From Cytophaga sp. FL35 (GTDB lineage: Bacteria > Bacteroidota > Bacteroidia > Flavobacteriales > Flavobacteriaceae): a stretch of DNA of 64,000 nucleotides. Location: NCBI RefSeq assembly GCF_014349235.1, contig NZ_JACSOH010000016.1, forward strand, positions 55,593-119,592. The letters run 5' to 3'. The translations under genes were made by a program, and so were the position numbers. Every line of letters begins with the position of its first letter. The stretch's first letter is position 1. The notes under the pieces are model-generated. The model saw nothing but the letters and a program-made list of their open reading frames with translations, had not been told where the DNA came from and ran no database searches. Of the stretch, positions 33,720-45,511 are shown piece after piece.

Positions 33720-33753
33720 TTAAGGGTGTCCTTCTTTTGTTGGGCACCTTTAA
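33720..33753 (+). terminator. Hairpin after tuf
   Basis: TTAAGGGTGTCC pairs with GGGCACCTTTAA (12 pairs, two G-U). There is no T run, so it may be an RNA processing or stability element between tuf and tRNA-Trp more than a terminator. Confidence 0.45.
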
Positions 33754-33765
33754 GTGCAATTATAT

Positions 33766-33838
33766 ACGGGTGTAGCTCAGTTGGTAGAGCACTGGTCTCC
33801 AAAACCAGGTGTCGGGAGTTCGAGTCTCTCCTCCCGTG
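33766..33838 (+). tRNA. tRNA-Trp (anticodon CCA)
   Basis: Anticodon CCA within CTGGTCT-CCA-AAACCAG, acceptor ACGGGTG/CTCCCGT with discriminator G. The sixth acceptor pair is a T-T mismatch. The 3' CCA is encoded at 33839-33841, unlike in the other four tRNAs here. Confidence 0.95.
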
Positions 33839-33852
33839 CCAAATATAATAGC

Positions 33853-34041
33853 ATGTTGACATATATTAAGGAATCGATAGAGGAGTTGCGTAATAATGTT
33901 ACGTGGCCTACGAGAGCAGAGGCTTCCAATCTAATGGTTGTGGTAGCTGTATTTTCTGTTTTATTTGCTTTGGCAACTTGGGGTGTCGATACGGTCTTCA
34001 GCAAATTGGTACAATTGTATTTCAACAACGTCTTAAACTAG
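33853..34041 (+). CDS. secE: Preprotein translocase subunit SecE
   Basis: The 62-residue single-span protein has an amphipathic N-terminus with V-T-W-P-T-R, the conserved SecE motif, and one membrane helix at about 28-48. It clamps SecY in the Sec translocon. A longer frame runs back through tRNA-Trp, but the ATG at 33853, 12 bases after the tRNA's CCA, is the real start. It is followed after nine bases by nusG. Confidence 0.95.
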   Translation: MLTYIKESIEELRNNVTWPTRAEASNLMVVVAVFSVLFALATWGVDTVFSKLVQLYFNNVLN

Positions 34042-34050
34042 TCAAGGGCA

Positions 34051-34602
34051 ATGTCAGAAGTATTGGAAAAGAAATGGTATGTGGTGCGCGCGGTCAGTGG
34101 CCAAGAGAATAAAATCAAAGGTTATATTGAGTCCGAGGTGGAGCGTCATGGCTTTTCTGATTATTTGGAGGACGTGTTGGTGCCTACCGAAAAGGTGGTG
34201 CAGATTCGAAATGGAAAGAAAATAAATAAAGAAAGAGTTTATTTTCCGGGTTATATTATGATAAAGGCCAATTTAGGTGGTGAAATGATTCACATCATTC
34301 GTTCCATTACCAATGTTATTGGCTTTTTAGGGGAAACCAAAGGTGGGGACCCTGTGCCTTTAAGGAAAGCGGAAGTTAACCGTATGTTAGGTAAGGCTGA
34401 TGAACTTGCCGTAAATACGGATACGGTAGCTATTCCTTTCGTTCATGGTGAAACGGTAAAGGTGATCGATGGTCCTTTTAATGGTTTTAACGGAACGGTT
34501 GAGAAAATCAATGAGGAAAAACGTAAGCTTGAGGTAATGGTTAAAATTTTCGGTAGAAAAACACCATTGGAGCTCAGCTACATGCAAGTAGAAAAAATAT
34601 AA
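34051..34602 (+). CDS. nusG: Transcription termination/antitermination factor NusG
   Basis: The 183-residue protein has the NGN domain (K-W-Y-V-V-R-A-V-S-G-Q-E at the start, F-P-G-Y-I) and a C-terminal KOW domain with V-I-D-G-P-F-N-G-F-N-G. It binds RNA polymerase and couples it to Rho or the ribosome. It stands in the classic secE-nusG-rplK order. Confidence 0.98.
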   Translation: MSEVLEKKWYVVRAVSGQENKIKGYIESEVERHGFSDYLEDVLVPTEKVVQIRNGKKINKERVYFPGYIMIKANLGGEMIHIIRSITNVIGFLGETKGGDPVPLRKAEVNRMLGKADELAVNTDTVAIPFVHGETVKVIDGPFNGFNGTVEKINEEKRKLEVMVKIFGRKTPLELSYMQVEKI

Positions 34603-34669
34603 GTAAGTGTTACATATTTAAGTTGTGTTGCTTCCATAAATAAATACAACTTCAATTTAATTTAATACA

Positions 34670-35107
34670 ATGGCAAAAGAAGTAGGTAAAGTAGTTAAGC
34701 TACAAGTTAGGGGAGGTGCTGCGAATCCATCGCCACCGGTTGGACCCGCCTTAGGTGCTGCCGGTGTTAACATCATGGAGTTCTGTAAGCAGTTTAATGC
34801 TAGGACTCAGGACAAACAAGGTAAGGTATTGCCTGTTGTTATCACCGTGTATAAAGACAAGTCGTTCGACTTTGTTGTGAAGACACCTCCGGCGGCCGTT
34901 CAATTGATGGAAGCAGCTAAGATTAAAAAAGGATCTGGCGAACCTAACAGAGTAAAATCAGGTAATGTTACTTGGGATCAAGTAAAGGCTATCGCTGAAG
35001 ACAAAATGGCGGATTTAAATGCCTTTACCATAGAGTCTGCCATGAGTATGGTAGCTGGTACAGCAAGGTCTATGGGTCTTAAAGTAGCAGGTAAAAGACC
35101 TTTTTAA
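34670..35107 (+). CDS. rplK: 50S ribosomal protein L11
   Basis: The 145 residues include [15 protein letters not shown] near the start and the C-terminal rRNA-binding domain ending A-R-S-M-G-L-K-V. L11 forms the GTPase-associated stalk base with the thiostrepton site. It precedes rplA by 20 bases. Confidence 0.99.
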   Translation: MAKEVGKVVKLQVRGGAANPSPPVGPALGAAGVNIMEFCKQFNARTQDKQGKVLPVVITVYKDKSFDFVVKTPPAAVQLMEAAKIKKGSGEPNRVKSGNVTWDQVKAIAEDKMADLNAFTIESAMSMVAGTARSMGLKVAGKRPF

Positions 35108-35127
35108 AATCTTATAAAGCAATTTAA

Positions 35128-35817
35128 ATGGCAAAGTTGACAAAAAAACAAAAAGAGGCCAGAGCTAAAATTGATAGTGATAAATTATACTCTATCAATG
35201 ATGGGGCCGCTTTGGTAAAAGAAATTACCAATGTTAAGTTTGATGCATCTGTTGATTTAGCGGTTCGTTTAGGTGTGGACCCTAGAAAAGCCAATCAAAT
35301 GGTTCGTGGTGTTGTGACACTTCCCCATGGTACTGGTAAAGATGTGAAGGTTCTTGCATTGGTTACTCCAGATAAAGAGGCAGAGGCTAAAGAGGCCGGT
35401 GCTGATTTTGTTGGTTTAGATGAGTATTTGGATAAAATTAAAGGCGGTTGGACAGATGTTGATGTTATCATCACCATGCCTAGCGTTATGGGTAAATTGG
35501 GTCCCTTAGGTAGGATTCTAGGTCCTAGAGGTTTAATGCCAAATCCAAAGACTGGTACTGTAACTATGGATGTTGCTAAGGCAGTATCTGATGTTAAGGC
35601 TGGTAAAATCGATTTTAAAGTGGATAAGACAGGTATTGTTCATGCGGCAATTGGTAAGGTGTCTTTTTCTGCTGATAAAATTGCAGAGAATGCCAAAGAA
35701 CTTATTGAAACTTTGGTGAAAATGAAGCCAGCAGCGGCAAAAGGTGTTTATATGAAATCTATTTTTATGTCCAGCACCATGAGCCCTAGTGTTCAATTAG
35801 ATCCAAAGACAGTTTAA
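35128..35817 (+). CDS. rplA: 50S ribosomal protein L1
   Basis: The 229-residue protein carries the L1 signature [12 protein letters not shown] and two-domain fold. L1 forms the mobile stalk near the E site and in many bacteria represses its own L11-L1 mRNA; whether that applies here is not visible. Confidence 0.99.
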   Translation: MAKLTKKQKEARAKIDSDKLYSINDGAALVKEITNVKFDASVDLAVRLGVDPRKANQMVRGVVTLPHGTGKDVKVLALVTPDKEAEAKEAGADFVGLDEYLDKIKGGWTDVDVIITMPSVMGKLGPLGRILGPRGLMPNPKTGTVTMDVAKAVSDVKAGKIDFKVDKTGIVHAAIGKVSFSADKIAENAKELIETLVKMKPAAAKGVYMKSIFMSSTMSPSVQLDPKTV

Positions 35818-35845
35818 CAGAACTGGGTAGTTCAAAATTTACAGT

Positions 35846-36361
35846 ATGACAAGAGAAGAAAAAGCAATCGTAATACAGGATTTGACTTCGCAGTTGGCCG
35901 AAAGCCCAAGTATTTACTTGGCCGATATTTCGGGATTGAACGCTACACAGACTTCTGATTTAAGAAGAGCTGCTTTTAAAGCGAACATAAAGCTTGCGGT
36001 AGTTAAGAATACCTTGCTTGCAAAAGCAATGGAAGCTTCCGATAAGGAGTTTGGAGAACTTCCTGGTGTGTTGAAAGGTAACACTTCCTTGATGTTTTCC
36101 GAAGTAGGGAACGCCCCTGCAAAACTTATCAAAAACTTCAGAAAAAAGTCTGATAAGCCTTTGTTGAAAGGAGCCTTCGTTGAAGAAGCAGTTTATATAG
36201 GTGATAATAATCTTGATGCCCTTGTAAGTATCAAGTCTAAGGAAGAAATGGTGGCAGAAGTTATCGCACTATTGCAATCGCCTGCTAAAAATGTTATTTC
36301 CGGTCTTAAGTCCGGTGGTGGCAAATTGGCTGGTATCCTTAAAACATTATCAGAAAAATAA
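35846..36361 (+). CDS. rplJ: 50S ribosomal protein L10
   Basis: The 171-residue protein begins M-T-R-E-E-K and shows the L10 core (V-K-N-T-L-L-A-K-A, G-E-L-P-G-V-L-K-G-N-T) with the C-terminal helix that anchors L7/L12 dimers. It is 28 bases after rplA and 51 before rplL. Confidence 0.98.
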   Translation: MTREEKAIVIQDLTSQLAESPSIYLADISGLNATQTSDLRRAAFKANIKLAVVKNTLLAKAMEASDKEFGELPGVLKGNTSLMFSEVGNAPAKLIKNFRKKSDKPLLKGAFVEEAVYIGDNNLDALVSIKSKEEMVAEVIALLQSPAKNVISGLKSGGGKLAGILKTLSEK

Positions 36362-36412
36362 GTACGCACTAAACTAAGTATATTTTAAAAATTTTTATTA
36401 AACGATAGAAAA

Positions 36413-36793
36413 ATGGCAGATTTAAAAGATTTCGCAGAACAGTTGGTTAACTTGACCGTAAAAGAGGTAAACGAGTTGGCTGATATATTAAAAGAAGAGT
36501 ATGGTATCGAGCCTGCTGCTGCTGCAGTAGCTGTGGCTGCTGGTGGTGCTGGTGGAGACGCTGGTGAAGCTGCTGAAGAGAAGTCTGAGTTTGACGTAAT
36601 CCTTAAAGCTCCAGGTGGTTCTAAACTAGCTGTTGTTAAGTTGGTTAAAGAATTGACCGGTCTTGGATTGAAAGACGCTAAGGACATTGTTGATAGCGCA
36701 CCTAAAGCTGTAAAAGAAGGTGTTTCTAAAGACGAGGCTGAAGGTATCAAAAAATCTTTGGAAGAAGCAGGAGCAGAAGTTGAGCTTAAATAA
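36413..36793 (+). CDS. rplL: 50S ribosomal protein L7/L12
   Basis: The 126-residue acidic protein has the N-terminal dimerisation helices, an Ala/Gly-rich hinge at about 36-52, and the C-terminal domain with [10 protein letters not shown] and G-L-K-D-A-K-D-I-V. It forms the multi-copy stalk that recruits translation GTPases. Codon use is highly biased. Confidence 0.99.
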   Translation: MADLKDFAEQLVNLTVKEVNELADILKEEYGIEPAAAAVAVAAGGAGGDAGEAAEEKSEFDVILKAPGGSKLAVVKLVKELTGLGLKDAKDIVDSAPKAVKEGVSKDEAEGIKKSLEEAGAEVELK

Positions 36794-36814
36794 TAGCGGC
36801 AATTATAGCACCTT

Positions 36815-36865
36815 GTTTAGGTCTTTTTTCGTCCCAGGACGGAACTGGACCTAAACTTGTTTTTA
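36815..36865 (+). promoter_or_regulatory. Hairpin in the rplL-rpoB spacer
   Basis: GTTTAGGTC (36815-36823) pairs with GACCTAAAC (36848-36856), enclosing a second stem CGTC/GACG, and is followed by TTGTTTTTA. It looks like a partial terminator or RNA processing site that could set the ribosomal protein to polymerase ratio. Confidence 0.6.
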
Positions 36866-36949
36866 TATTCAATACGTATGTGAGGCCACATACGACCCAT
36901 GTACAGCTTACGCATTTTAGAGTATTCACGTTCAAAACACTGTCCATAG

Positions 36950-39900
36950 ATGTTTACACAACAGACTGAGAGAATTAACTTTGCATCCTCTAAGAATACA
37001 CCGGATTATCCGGATTTCTTGGACATTCAGATTAAGTCTTTTCAAGATTTCTTTCAACTTGAGACCAAATCTGACGAAAGGGGTGATGAAGGTTTGTACA
37101 ACACCTTCCAAGAAAACTTCCCAATTACGGACACTAGAAATCAGTTCGTACTAGAATTTTTAGATTATTTTATTGACCCGCCTAGATATTCCATTCAAGA
37201 ATGTATAGAGCGTGGGTTAACTTACAGTGTGCCCTTAAAAGCCCGTCTTAAATTGTATTGTACCGATCCTGAGCATGAGGATTTTGAGACAATTGTACAA
37301 GATGTGTATTTAGGTACAATACCATATATGACCCCAAGTGGAACTTTCGTAATCAATGGGGCGGAAAGAGTTGTTGTTTCTCAGTTGCACCGTTCTCCTG
37401 GTGTTTTCTTTGGGCAATCTTTTCACGCAAATGGAACCAAGTTATATTCTGCCAGAGTTATTCCTTTTAAAGGTTCTTGGATAGAGTTTGCAACAGATAT
37501 CAATAGCGTTATGTACGCTTATATTGATAGAAAGAAAAAATTACCGGTAACCACCTTGTTCAGGGCCATTGGTTTTGAGAGGGATAAGGATATTTTGGAG
37601 ATTTTTGACCTTTCAGAAGAGGTTAAGGTGTCTAAAGCCGGTCTCAAAAAAGTATTGGGCCGTAAATTGGCGGCTAGGGTTTTGAACACTTGGCATGAGG
37701 ATTTCGTTGATGAGGATACCGGTGAGGTAGTTTCTATCGAACGAAATGAAATCATTTTAGATCGTGATACGGTACTTGAAAAAGACCATATCGATGAGAT
37801 TATTGATGCCGATGTAAAAACTATTCTTTTACACAAGGAGAACAATAGTCAATCAGATTACGCTATTATTCACAACACCCTTCAGAAGGATCCAACCAAC
37901 TCTGAAAAAGAAGCTGTTGAGCATATCTATCGTCAATTGAGAAATGCTGAACCGCCAGATGAGGAAACTGCTAGGGGTATTATTGATAAATTGTTCTTTT
38001 CCGATCAACGCTACAATTTAGGTGAGGTTGGTCGTTACAGAATGAACAAAAAATTGGGTCTTGATATAGGAATGGACAAGCAAGTCTTGACCAAAGAGGA
38101 TATCATTACTATAATAAAATATTTGATCGAGCTTATTAATTCTAAAGCGGAGATTGATGATATCGATCACTTGTCTAACCGTCGTGTTAGAACGGTAGGC
38201 GAACAATTGTCATCCCAATTCGGTGTTGGTTTGGCTCGTATGGCACGTACCATTCGTGAGCGTATGAACGTTCGTGATAACGAGGTGTTTACTCCAATTG
38301 ATTTGATCAACGCAAAGACCTTGTCTTCCGTTATCAACTCGTTCTTTGGTACCAACCAGTTGTCTCAGTTCATGGATCAAACGAATCCATTGGCCGAGAT
38401 TACCCACAAGCGTAGATTATCTGCTTTGGGTCCAGGTGGTCTTTCAAGGGAAAGAGCAGGATTTGAGGTACGTGACGTTCACTATACGCATTACGGTAGA
38501 CTTTGTCCAATCGAAACGCCTGAAGGTCCAAACATTGGTTTGATATCTTCCCTATCTGTATTCTCTAAGGTAAATCCAATGGGCTTCTTGGAGACCCCTT
38601 ACAGAAAGGTGGAGAATGGAAAGGTTGATGTAGCGGAATATACCTATTTAAGTGCTGAAGAAGAGGAAGGAATGAAAATTGCCCAGGCAAACATTCCGCT
38701 AAAAGAAGATGGCACTATTGATACGGAAAAAGTAATTGCAAGGGAAGAGGGAGATTTCCCGGTAGTTGACCCAGTAGAAGTTAACTATACGGATGTTGCA
38801 CCTAATCAAATTGCATCTATATCTGCATCGTTGATACCCTTCTTGGAGCATGATGATGCGAACCGTGCACTGATGGGATCGAACATGATGCGCCAAGCTG
38901 TGCCATTGTTAAGACCGGATTCTCCAATTGTAGGTACAGGTCTGGAACGTCAGGTGGCATCAGATTCTAGAGTATTGGTAAATGCAGAGGGAGATGGTAC
39001 CGTGGAGTACGTTGATGCCAAGAAGATTACTGTAAAATATGACAGAACGGATGATGAGCGTCTCATTAGTTTTGATGAAGACTCAAAGACTTACGAGTTG
39101 GTTAAGTTTAGAAAGACCAACCAAGGTACCAGCATAAACCTAAAACCGATTGTAAGAAGAGGTGATAGGGTTAAAAAAGGTCAAGTTCTCTGTGAAGGTT
39201 ATGCAACTGAAAAAGGCGAATTGGCCCTTGGTCGTAACCTTACCGTTGCTTTCATGCCTTGGAAAGGTTATAACTTTGAGGATGCGATCGTAATTTCTGA
39301 GAAAGTAGTAAGAGAGGATATCTTTACCTCCATTCACGTAGATGAGTATTCTTTGGAAGTAAGGGATACCAAACTAGGTGCGGAAGAGCTTACCCATGAT
39401 ATTCCTAACGTTTCAGAAGAGGCTACTAAGGACTTGGATGAAAACGGTATGATTAGAATTGGTGCCGAAGTTAAGCCTGGTGATATCCTTATTGGTAAGA
39501 TTACGCCAAAAGGTGAATCTGATCCTACTCCGGAAGAAAAATTACTTAGAGCGATTTTTGGTGATAAGGCTGGTGATGTTAAAGATGCTTCTTTAAAGGC
39601 TTCTCCTTCATTACGAGGTGTGGTTATTGATAAAAAACTGTTCTCTCGTTCTGTAAAGGATAAACGTAAACGTTCCGAGGATAAGGAAGAGTTGAACAAG
39701 CTTGAGCTTGAATACGAAGTAAAATTCCAAGAGCTAAAGGATATTTTGATTGAGAAATTGTTCACTTTAGTGAATGGTAAAACTTCTCAAGGTGTATTGA
39801 ACGATTTGGGAGAGGAAGTTCTTCCAAAAGGAAAGAAGTATACTTTGAAAATGTTGAATGCCGTTGATGATTTTGCCCACTTGGTAGGCGGAAGCTGGAC

Positions 39901-40759
39901 AACGGATAAGGATACCAATACTTCGGTCGCAGATTTGCTACACAACTATAAGATCAAGTTAAACGATCTTCAAGGGAACCTAAGAAGGGACAAGTTTACT
40001 ATCTCTGTAGGTGATGAGCTTCCTGCTGGAATTATGAAATTGGCTAAAGTCTATATCGCTAAAAAACGTAAGTTAAAGGTGGGTGATAAAATGGCCGGTC
40101 GTCATGGTAACAAGGGTATCGTTTCCCGTATTGTACGTCAAGAGGATATGCCTTTCCTAGAGGATGGTACTCCTGTAGATATCGTATTGAATCCATTAGG
40201 TGTACCTTCCCGTATGAACATTGGTCAGATTTATGAGACTGTTTTAGGTTGGGCAGGTTTAAAATTGGGCAAAAAGTTTGCTACTCCAATTTTTGACGGA
40301 GCTTCATTGGATGAAATCAATAAGTATACAGATGAGGCTGGTATTCCAAGATTCGGTCATACCTATTTGTTTGATGGAGGTACCGGACAGCGTTTTGATC
40401 AGGCCGCTACGGTGGGTGTAATCTACATGTTGAAATTAGGTCACATGGTAGATGATAAAATGCACGCCCGTTCCATTGGACCATACTCACTTATTACGCA
40501 ACAACCTCTTGGTGGTAAAGCACAATTTGGTGGTCAGCGATTTGGAGAGATGGAAGTTTGGGCCTTGGAAGCGTATGGAGCTTCGGCCACGTTGCGTGAA
40601 ATTTTGACTGTTAAGTCAGATGACGTTATCGGTAGGGCCAAGACCTATGAATCCATTGTTAAGGGTGAAACCATGCCAGAGCCCGGTTTACCGGAATCTT
40701 TCAATGTATTGATGCACGAACTTAAAGGTTTGGGCTTGGATATACGTTTGGAAGAATAG
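36950..40759 (+). CDS. rpoB: DNA-directed RNA polymerase subunit beta
   Basis: The 1269-residue beta subunit contains the rifampicin region [16 protein letters not shown], then [15 protein letters not shown]. The key positions equivalent to E. coli Q513, D516, H526, R529 and S531 are unchanged, so no resistance substitution is seen. N518 is Thr here. Other motifs are [12 protein letters not shown] and the C-terminal end that fits RpoC. It lies 37 bases before rpoC. Confidence 0.99.
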   Translation: MFTQQTERINFASSKNTPDYPDFLDIQIKSFQDFFQLETKSDERGDEGLYNTFQENFPITDTRNQFVLEFLDYFIDPPRYSIQECIERGLTYSVPLKARLKLYCTDPEHEDFETIVQDVYLGTIPYMTPSGTFVINGAERVVVSQLHRSPGVFFGQSFHANGTKLYSARVIPFKGSWIEFATDINSVMYAYIDRKKKLPVTTLFRAIGFERDKDILEIFDLSEEVKVSKAGLKKVLGRKLAARVLNTWHEDFVDEDTGEVVSIERNEIILDRDTVLEKDHIDEIIDADVKTILLHKENNSQSDYAIIHNTLQKDPTNSEKEAVEHIYRQLRNAEPPDEETARGIIDKLFFSDQRYNLGEVGRYRMNKKLGLDIGMDKQVLTKEDIITIIKYLIELINSKAEIDDIDHLSNRRVRTVGEQLSSQFGVGLARMARTIRERMNVRDNEVFTPIDLINAKTLSSVINSFFGTNQLSQFMDQTNPLAEITHKRRLSALGPGGLSRERAGFEVRDVHYTHYGRLCPIETPEGPNIGLISSLSVFSKVNPMGFLETPYRKVENGKVDVAEYTYLSAEEEEGMKIAQANIPLKEDGTIDTEKVIAREEGDFPVVDPVEVNYTDVAPNQIASISASLIPFLEHDDANRALMGSNMMRQAVPLLRPDSPIVGTGLERQVASDSRVLVNAEGDGTVEYVDAKKITVKYDRTDDERLISFDEDSKTYELVKFRKTNQGTSINLKPIVRRGDRVKKGQVLCEGYATEKGELALGRNLTVAFMPWKGYNFEDAIVISEKVVREDIFTSIHVDEYSLEVRDTKLGAEELTHDIPNVSEEATKDLDENGMIRIGAEVKPGDILIGKITPKGESDPTPEEKLLRAIFGDKAGDVKDASLKASPSLRGVVIDKKLFSRSVKDKRKRSEDKEELNKLELEYEVKFQELKDILIEKLFTLVNGKTSQGVLNDLGEEVLPKGKKYTLKMLNAVDDFAHLVGGSWTTDKDTNTSVADLLHNYKIKLNDLQGNLRRDKFTISVGDELPAGIMKLAKVYIAKKRKLKVGDKMAGRHGNKGIVSRIVRQEDMPFLEDGTPVDIVLNPLGVPSRMNIGQIYETVLGWAGLKLGKKFATPIFDGASLDEINKYTDEAGIPRFGHTYLFDGGTGQRFDQAATVGVIYMLKLGHMVDDKMHARSIGPYSLITQQPLGGKAQFGGQRFGEMEVWALEAYGASATLREILTVKSDDVIGRAKTYESIVKGETMPEPGLPESFNVLMHELKGLGLDIRLEE

Positions 40760-40796
40760 ATTTAACATACATTATAATACAGTAGCATAGTACATT

Positions 40797-43700
40797 ATGG
40801 CTAGAATTAAAGATAATAATCCAGTAAAAAGGTTTGATAAGATTTCCATTGGATTGGCTTCTCCAGAAGCTATCCTGGCCGAGTCTCGCGGGGAGGTCCT
40901 TAAACCTGAAACTATTAACTACCGTACCCATAAACCGGAACGTGACGGGCTTTTTTGTGAGCGTATCTTTGGACCTGTTAAGGATTATGAGTGTGCTTGT
41001 GGTAAATACAAGAGAATTCGCTACCGCGGTATCGTATGTGACCGTTGTGGTGTAGAGGTTACCGAAAAGAAAGTACGTAGGGATAGAGTAGGGCACATTA
41101 ACTTGGTAGTTCCTGTAGCTCACATTTGGTACTTCCGTTCCTTGCCTAACAAAATTGGTTATTTGTTAGGTCTGCCATCCAAGAAATTGGATATGATCAT
41201 CTACTATGAGCGTTATGTGGTTATTCAACCAGGTATCGCCAAAGGTCCTGAAGGTGAAGAAATCAAGAAAATGGATTTCTTGACTGAGGAAGAGTATTTG
41301 ACCATTATGGAATCTATTCCGGTAGAGAACCAATACTTGGAAGAGTCTGACCCTAACAAGTTTATCGCTAAAATGGGTGCGGAATGTCTTATCGACCTCT
41401 TGGCAAGAATTGACTTGAAAGAACTTTCGTATGAGTTGCGTCACAAGGCTAATACAGAAACTTCCAAGCAGAGAAAAACAGAAGCTTTAAAAAGACTTCA
41501 GGTTGTTGAGGCATTACGTGAATCTCAGGATAATCGTGAGAACAATCCGGAATGGATGATCATGAAAGTAATTCCGGTAATTCCGCCAGAATTGCGCCCA
41601 TTGGTGCCATTGGATGGTGGTCGTTTTGCGACATCGGATTTAAATGATCTTTATAGAAGGGTTATTATTCGTAACAACCGTTTAAAAAGATTGGTAGAAA
41701 TAAAGGCTCCTGAGGTTATCTTAAGGAATGAGAAACGTATGCTTCAAGAAGCGGTAGATTCTCTTTTCGATAACACCAGAAAAGCTTCGGCAGTAAAAAC
41801 TGAATCTAACAGACCTTTAAAATCTCTTTCAGATTCATTAAAAGGTAAGCAAGGACGTTTCCGTCAAAACCTTCTAGGTAAACGTGTGGATTATTCGGCA
41901 CGTTCGGTAATCGTCGTTGGTCCAGAAATGAACTTGTATGAATGTGGTCTTCCAAAAGATATGGCCGCAGAGCTATATAAGCCTTTCGTCATCAGAAAAT
42001 TGATTGAAAGAGGTATTGTTAAGACCGTTAAGTCTGCCAAGAAAATAATAGATAAAAAAGAGCCTGTAGTTTGGGATATCTTGGAAAATGTACTGAAAGG
42101 GCACCCTGTTCTTTTGAACCGTGCTCCTACATTGCACCGTTTGGGTATTCAGGCATTCCAACCAAAACTTATTGAAGGTAAGGCAATTCGTCTTCACCCA
42201 TTGGCGTGTACCGCATTTAACGCGGATTTTGATGGTGACCAGATGGCGGTTCACCTTCCTTTAGGGCCAGAAGCTATTTTGGAGGCTCAATTGTTGATGT
42301 TGGCTTCACAAAATATATTGAACCCGGCCAATGGTTCGCCAATTACTGTACCTTCTCAGGATATGGTTCTAGGTCTTTACTATATGACCAAAGAGCGTAA
42401 GTCTACTCCAGAGGTTCCAGTAAAAGGTGAAGGTTTGACTTTCTATTCTTCTGAAGAGGTGGAGATTGCCTTCAACGAGGGTAAAGTTGATTTGAATGCC
42501 GGTATTAAAGTTAGAGCTAAAGACTTCAATGAAGAGGGTGAATTGGTTTATCAAATTATCCCAACAACCGTAGGTCGAGTATTGTTCAACAAAAATGTAC
42601 CGGTACAAGCAGGTTACATCAACCAAGTCTTGAACAAAAAGGCCTTAAGGAATATTATTGGTGATATTTTGGCGGTTACCAACGTCCCAGCTACTGCTGA
42701 GTTCTTGGACAAGATCAAGACCATGGGGTATGAATTCGCTTTTAAAGGTGGATTGTCCTTCAGTTTAGGTGATATTATTATTCCTGCTGAAAAATTGGAT
42801 ATGATTGCCGGTGCCAATGAGCAAGTTGATGGTATTATGGCCAACTATAACATGGGTCTTATTACTAACAATGAGCGTTACAATCAGGTAATTGACGTTT
42901 GGACTTCTACCAATGCCATGTTAACGGAGTTGGCAATGAAGCGAATTAGAGAGGATCAGCAAGGATTCAACTCCGTATATATGATGTTGGATTCAGGTGC
43001 GAGGGGTTCTAAGGAGCAGATTAGACAGTTGACCGGTATGCGTGGTTTGATGGCCAAGCCTAAGAAATCTACCGCAGGTGGTGGTGAAATTATTGAAAAC
43101 CCGATTCTTTCTAACTTTAAGGAAGGTCTATCGATTCTTGAATACTTTATCTCTACCCACGGTGCACGTAAAGGTCTTGCGGATACCGCATTAAAAACGG
43201 CAGATGCTGGTTATCTAACCCGTCGTCTGGTAGACGTTTCCCAAGATGTTATCATCAATATTGAAGATTGTGGTACCCTTCGTGGAATTGAGGTAGAGGC
43301 CTTGAAGAAAAATGAAGAAGTAGTAGAATCCCTTGGGGAGCGCATTCTTGGTAGGGTTTCGCTTCATGATGTCTTCGATCCACTTACAGAAGAACTTCTT
43401 TTAAGTGCTGGTCAGGAAATTATGGAGTCGGATATTAAGAAAATCAATAATTCGCCTATCGAGAAAGTGGAAGTTCGTTCCGCACTTACTTGTGAAGCTC
43501 CAAAAGGTATTTGTAGCAAGTGTTACGGAAGAAACCTTTCTACAAACAAAATGGTACAGAGAGGTGAAGCTGTAGGAGTTGTTGCAGCCCAATCCATTGG
43601 TGAGCCTGGTACACAGCTTACGTTGCGTACCTTCCACGTGGGGGGTATTGCGGGTAACATCTCTGAGGATAATAAGTTGGTTGCCAAATTTAATGGTAGG

Positions 43701-45095
43701 GCAGAAATTGAAGATTTACGAACAGTAACCGGAACAGATGCAGAAGGTAACCCAAGTGAGATCGTTATTTCCCGTACTACAGAAATCAAAATAGTTGACG
43801 GTAAGACAGGAATCAACTTGAGTACCAATAACATTCCTTATGGTTCTCAGCTAATGGTAAAGGATGGTGCTGAAGTTAAAAAAGGAGATGTAATCTGTAC
43901 GTGGGATCCATACAACGGTGTAATTGTTTCTGAGTTCCCAGGTAAGATTGCTTATGAGAATATTGAGCAAGGGGTTACGTACCAAGTTGAAATAGATGAG
44001 CAAACAGGTTTCCAGGAAAAAGTTATTTCTGAGTCTAGAAATAAGAAGTTGATTCCAACTTTATTGATTCAGAATGATAAAGGCGAAACACTACGTTCTT
44101 ATAACCTTCCTGTAGGTTCACACCTTATGGTAGACAACGGTGAGGATATCAAAGAGGGTAAAATCTTAGTGAAGATACCTCGTAAATCTGCCAAGGCGGG
44201 TGATATTACCGGTGGTCTTCCAAGGGTAACCGAGCTTTTTGAAGCACGTAATCCTTCTAACCCAGCTGTAGTTTCGGCAATTGATGGGGTAGTTTCTTTT
44301 GGAAAAATCAAAAGAGGTAACCGTGAAATTATCATCGAGTCCAAACTTGGTGAAGTAAAGAAGTACTTGGTGAAGCTTTCTAATCAGATTCTTGTTCAGG
44401 AAAATGATTACGTTCGTGCAGGTATGCCATTGTCAGATGGTTCCATAACGCCCGAGGATATCTTGGCAATTAAAGGCCCATCAGCAGTTCAGCAATATTT
44501 GGTGAACGAAGTACAGGAAGTTTACCGTTTACAAGGAGTAAAAATTAACGATAAGCATTTTGAAGTTGTAGTAAGACAGATGATGCGTAAAGTTAGGATT
44601 CAAGACCCAGGTGATACTATCTTCCTTGAAAACCAATTGGTCCATAAGGATGATTTCATCCGTGAGAACGATGAGATTTACGGTAAGAAAGTTGTTGTTG
44701 ATAAAGGTGATTCCGATAATCTAAAAGAAGGTCAGATTATTACGGCGCGTGAGCTTCGTGACGAGAATTCTGTCTTGAGAAGATCGGATAAAAACTTGGT
44801 TCAGGCAAATGATGCGGTTGCAGCTACAGCTACTCCTATACTTCAGGGTATTACAAGAGCTTCGCTTCAAACCAAATCGTTTATCTCTGCGGCATCCTTC
44901 CAAGAGACAACTAAAGTATTGAACGAAGCTGCGGTAAGCGGTAAGATAGATACATTAGAAGGTCTTAAAGAAAATGTTATTGTAGGTCATAAGATTCCTG
45001 CCGGTACCGGTATGCGTGATTACGATAATATCATTGTAGGTTCCAAGGAGGAGTATGATGAAATCATGGCCCGTAAGGAAGCACTGAAATTCTAA
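40797..45095 (+). CDS. rpoC: DNA-directed RNA polymerase subunit beta'
   Basis: The 1432-residue beta' subunit has the N-terminal zinc site C-A-C-G-K-Y-K with C-D-R-C-G, the catalytic Mg2+ loop [10 protein letters not shown] at about residue 473, and the second zinc site in [13 protein letters not shown] near residue 900. The bridge and trigger helices follow ([13 protein letters not shown]). It is complete and followed by a terminator. Confidence 0.99.
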   Translation: MARIKDNNPVKRFDKISIGLASPEAILAESRGEVLKPETINYRTHKPERDGLFCERIFGPVKDYECACGKYKRIRYRGIVCDRCGVEVTEKKVRRDRVGHINLVVPVAHIWYFRSLPNKIGYLLGLPSKKLDMIIYYERYVVIQPGIAKGPEGEEIKKMDFLTEEEYLTIMESIPVENQYLEESDPNKFIAKMGAECLIDLLARIDLKELSYELRHKANTETSKQRKTEALKRLQVVEALRESQDNRENNPEWMIMKVIPVIPPELRPLVPLDGGRFATSDLNDLYRRVIIRNNRLKRLVEIKAPEVILRNEKRMLQEAVDSLFDNTRKASAVKTESNRPLKSLSDSLKGKQGRFRQNLLGKRVDYSARSVIVVGPEMNLYECGLPKDMAAELYKPFVIRKLIERGIVKTVKSAKKIIDKKEPVVWDILENVLKGHPVLLNRAPTLHRLGIQAFQPKLIEGKAIRLHPLACTAFNADFDGDQMAVHLPLGPEAILEAQLLMLASQNILNPANGSPITVPSQDMVLGLYYMTKERKSTPEVPVKGEGLTFYSSEEVEIAFNEGKVDLNAGIKVRAKDFNEEGELVYQIIPTTVGRVLFNKNVPVQAGYINQVLNKKALRNIIGDILAVTNVPATAEFLDKIKTMGYEFAFKGGLSFSLGDIIIPAEKLDMIAGANEQVDGIMANYNMGLITNNERYNQVIDVWTSTNAMLTELAMKRIREDQQGFNSVYMMLDSGARGSKEQIRQLTGMRGLMAKPKKSTAGGGEIIENPILSNFKEGLSILEYFISTHGARKGLADTALKTADAGYLTRRLVDVSQDVIINIEDCGTLRGIEVEALKKNEEVVESLGERILGRVSLHDVFDPLTEELLLSAGQEIMESDIKKINNSPIEKVEVRSALTCEAPKGICSKCYGRNLSTNKMVQRGEAVGVVAAQSIGEPGTQLTLRTFHVGGIAGNISEDNKLVAKFNGRAEIEDLRTVTGTDAEGNPSEIVISRTTEIKIVDGKTGINLSTNNIPYGSQLMVKDGAEVKKGDVICTWDPYNGVIVSEFPGKIAYENIEQGVTYQVEIDEQTGFQEKVISESRNKKLIPTLLIQNDKGETLRSYNLPVGSHLMVDNGEDIKEGKILVKIPRKSAKAGDITGGLPRVTELFEARNPSNPAVVSAIDGVVSFGKIKRGNREIIIESKLGEVKKYLVKLSNQILVQENDYVRAGMPLSDGSITPEDILAIKGPSAVQQYLVNEVQEVYRLQGVKINDKHFEVVVRQMMRKVRIQDPGDTIFLENQLVHKDDFIRENDEIYGKKVVVDKGDSDNLKEGQIITARELRDENSVLRRSDKNLVQANDAVAATATPILQGITRASLQTKSFISAASFQETTKVLNEAAVSGKIDTLEGLKENVIVGHKIPAGTGMRDYDNIIVGSKEEYDEIMARKEALKF

Positions 45096-45107
45096 TAATA
45101 AATAGAT

Positions 45108-45142
45108 AAACCCTCAATAATTTTATTGGGGGTTTCTTTTTT
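45108..45142 (+). terminator. Terminator after rpoC
   Basis: AAACCCTCAATA pairs with TATTGGGGGTTT (12 pairs, one T-G) followed by CTTTTTT, 13 bases after the rpoC stop. The DUF3467 gene starts just behind it. Confidence 0.85.
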
Positions 45143-45146
45143 AGAT

Positions 45147-45458
45147 ATGAGCGATAAAGAGCAGAAACAAAAGCAACTCAATATTGAATTAGATGAAAAA
45201 ACCGCGGAGGGAACCTATTCCAACTTGGCAATCATCAACCATTCGGTATCTGAATTTGTGGTAGATTTTATTAGCGTTATGCCTGGGTCTCCAAAGGCTA
45301 AAGTTAAAAGTAGAATTGTTTTAACGCCCCAACATGCAAAGAAGTTTTTAAAGGCCTTAAATGATAATGTGGCTCGTTTTGAGAAGGCACACGGTACCAT
45401 TAAGGATTATGAGCAACCTCCCATTCCAATTAATTTTGGGCCAACGGGAGAGGCATAA
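45147..45458 (+). CDS. DUF3467 family protein
   Basis: The start at 45147 gives 103 residues beginning M-S-D-K-E-Q; a TTG at 45126 lies within the rpoC terminator and is rejected. The core Y-S-N-L-A-I-I-N-H-S-V-S-E-F-V-V-D-F and L-T-P-Q-H-A-K-K-F-L match DUF3467, a small family with no settled function, found after rpoC in many Bacteroidota. It may be transcribed by read-through from rpoC. Confidence 0.9.
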   Translation: MSDKEQKQKQLNIELDEKTAEGTYSNLAIINHSVSEFVVDFISVMPGSPKAKVKSRIVLTPQHAKKFLKALNDNVARFEKAHGTIKDYEQPPIPINFGPTGEA

Positions 45459-45462
45459 ATTA

Positions 45463-45494
45463 AAAAGCCGCAATTTGAATATTGCGGCTTTTTT
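45463..45494. terminator. Bidirectional terminator between DUF3467 and prfC
   Basis: AAAAGCCGCAAT pairs with ATTGCGGCTTTT (12 pairs, loop TTGAAT), with A and T runs on both sides. It serves the two convergent genes. Confidence 0.9.
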
Positions 45495-45511
45495 GTTGCT
45501 AAATATTCGAT

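Noticed and set aside
33754..33852. N-terminal extension of secE
   Set aside because: It would translate tRNA-Trp; SecE's conserved part starts after the ATG at 33853.
39334..39765. 143-residue minus-strand frame rich in Ser
   Set aside because: Antisense of rpoB; no start context, no family.
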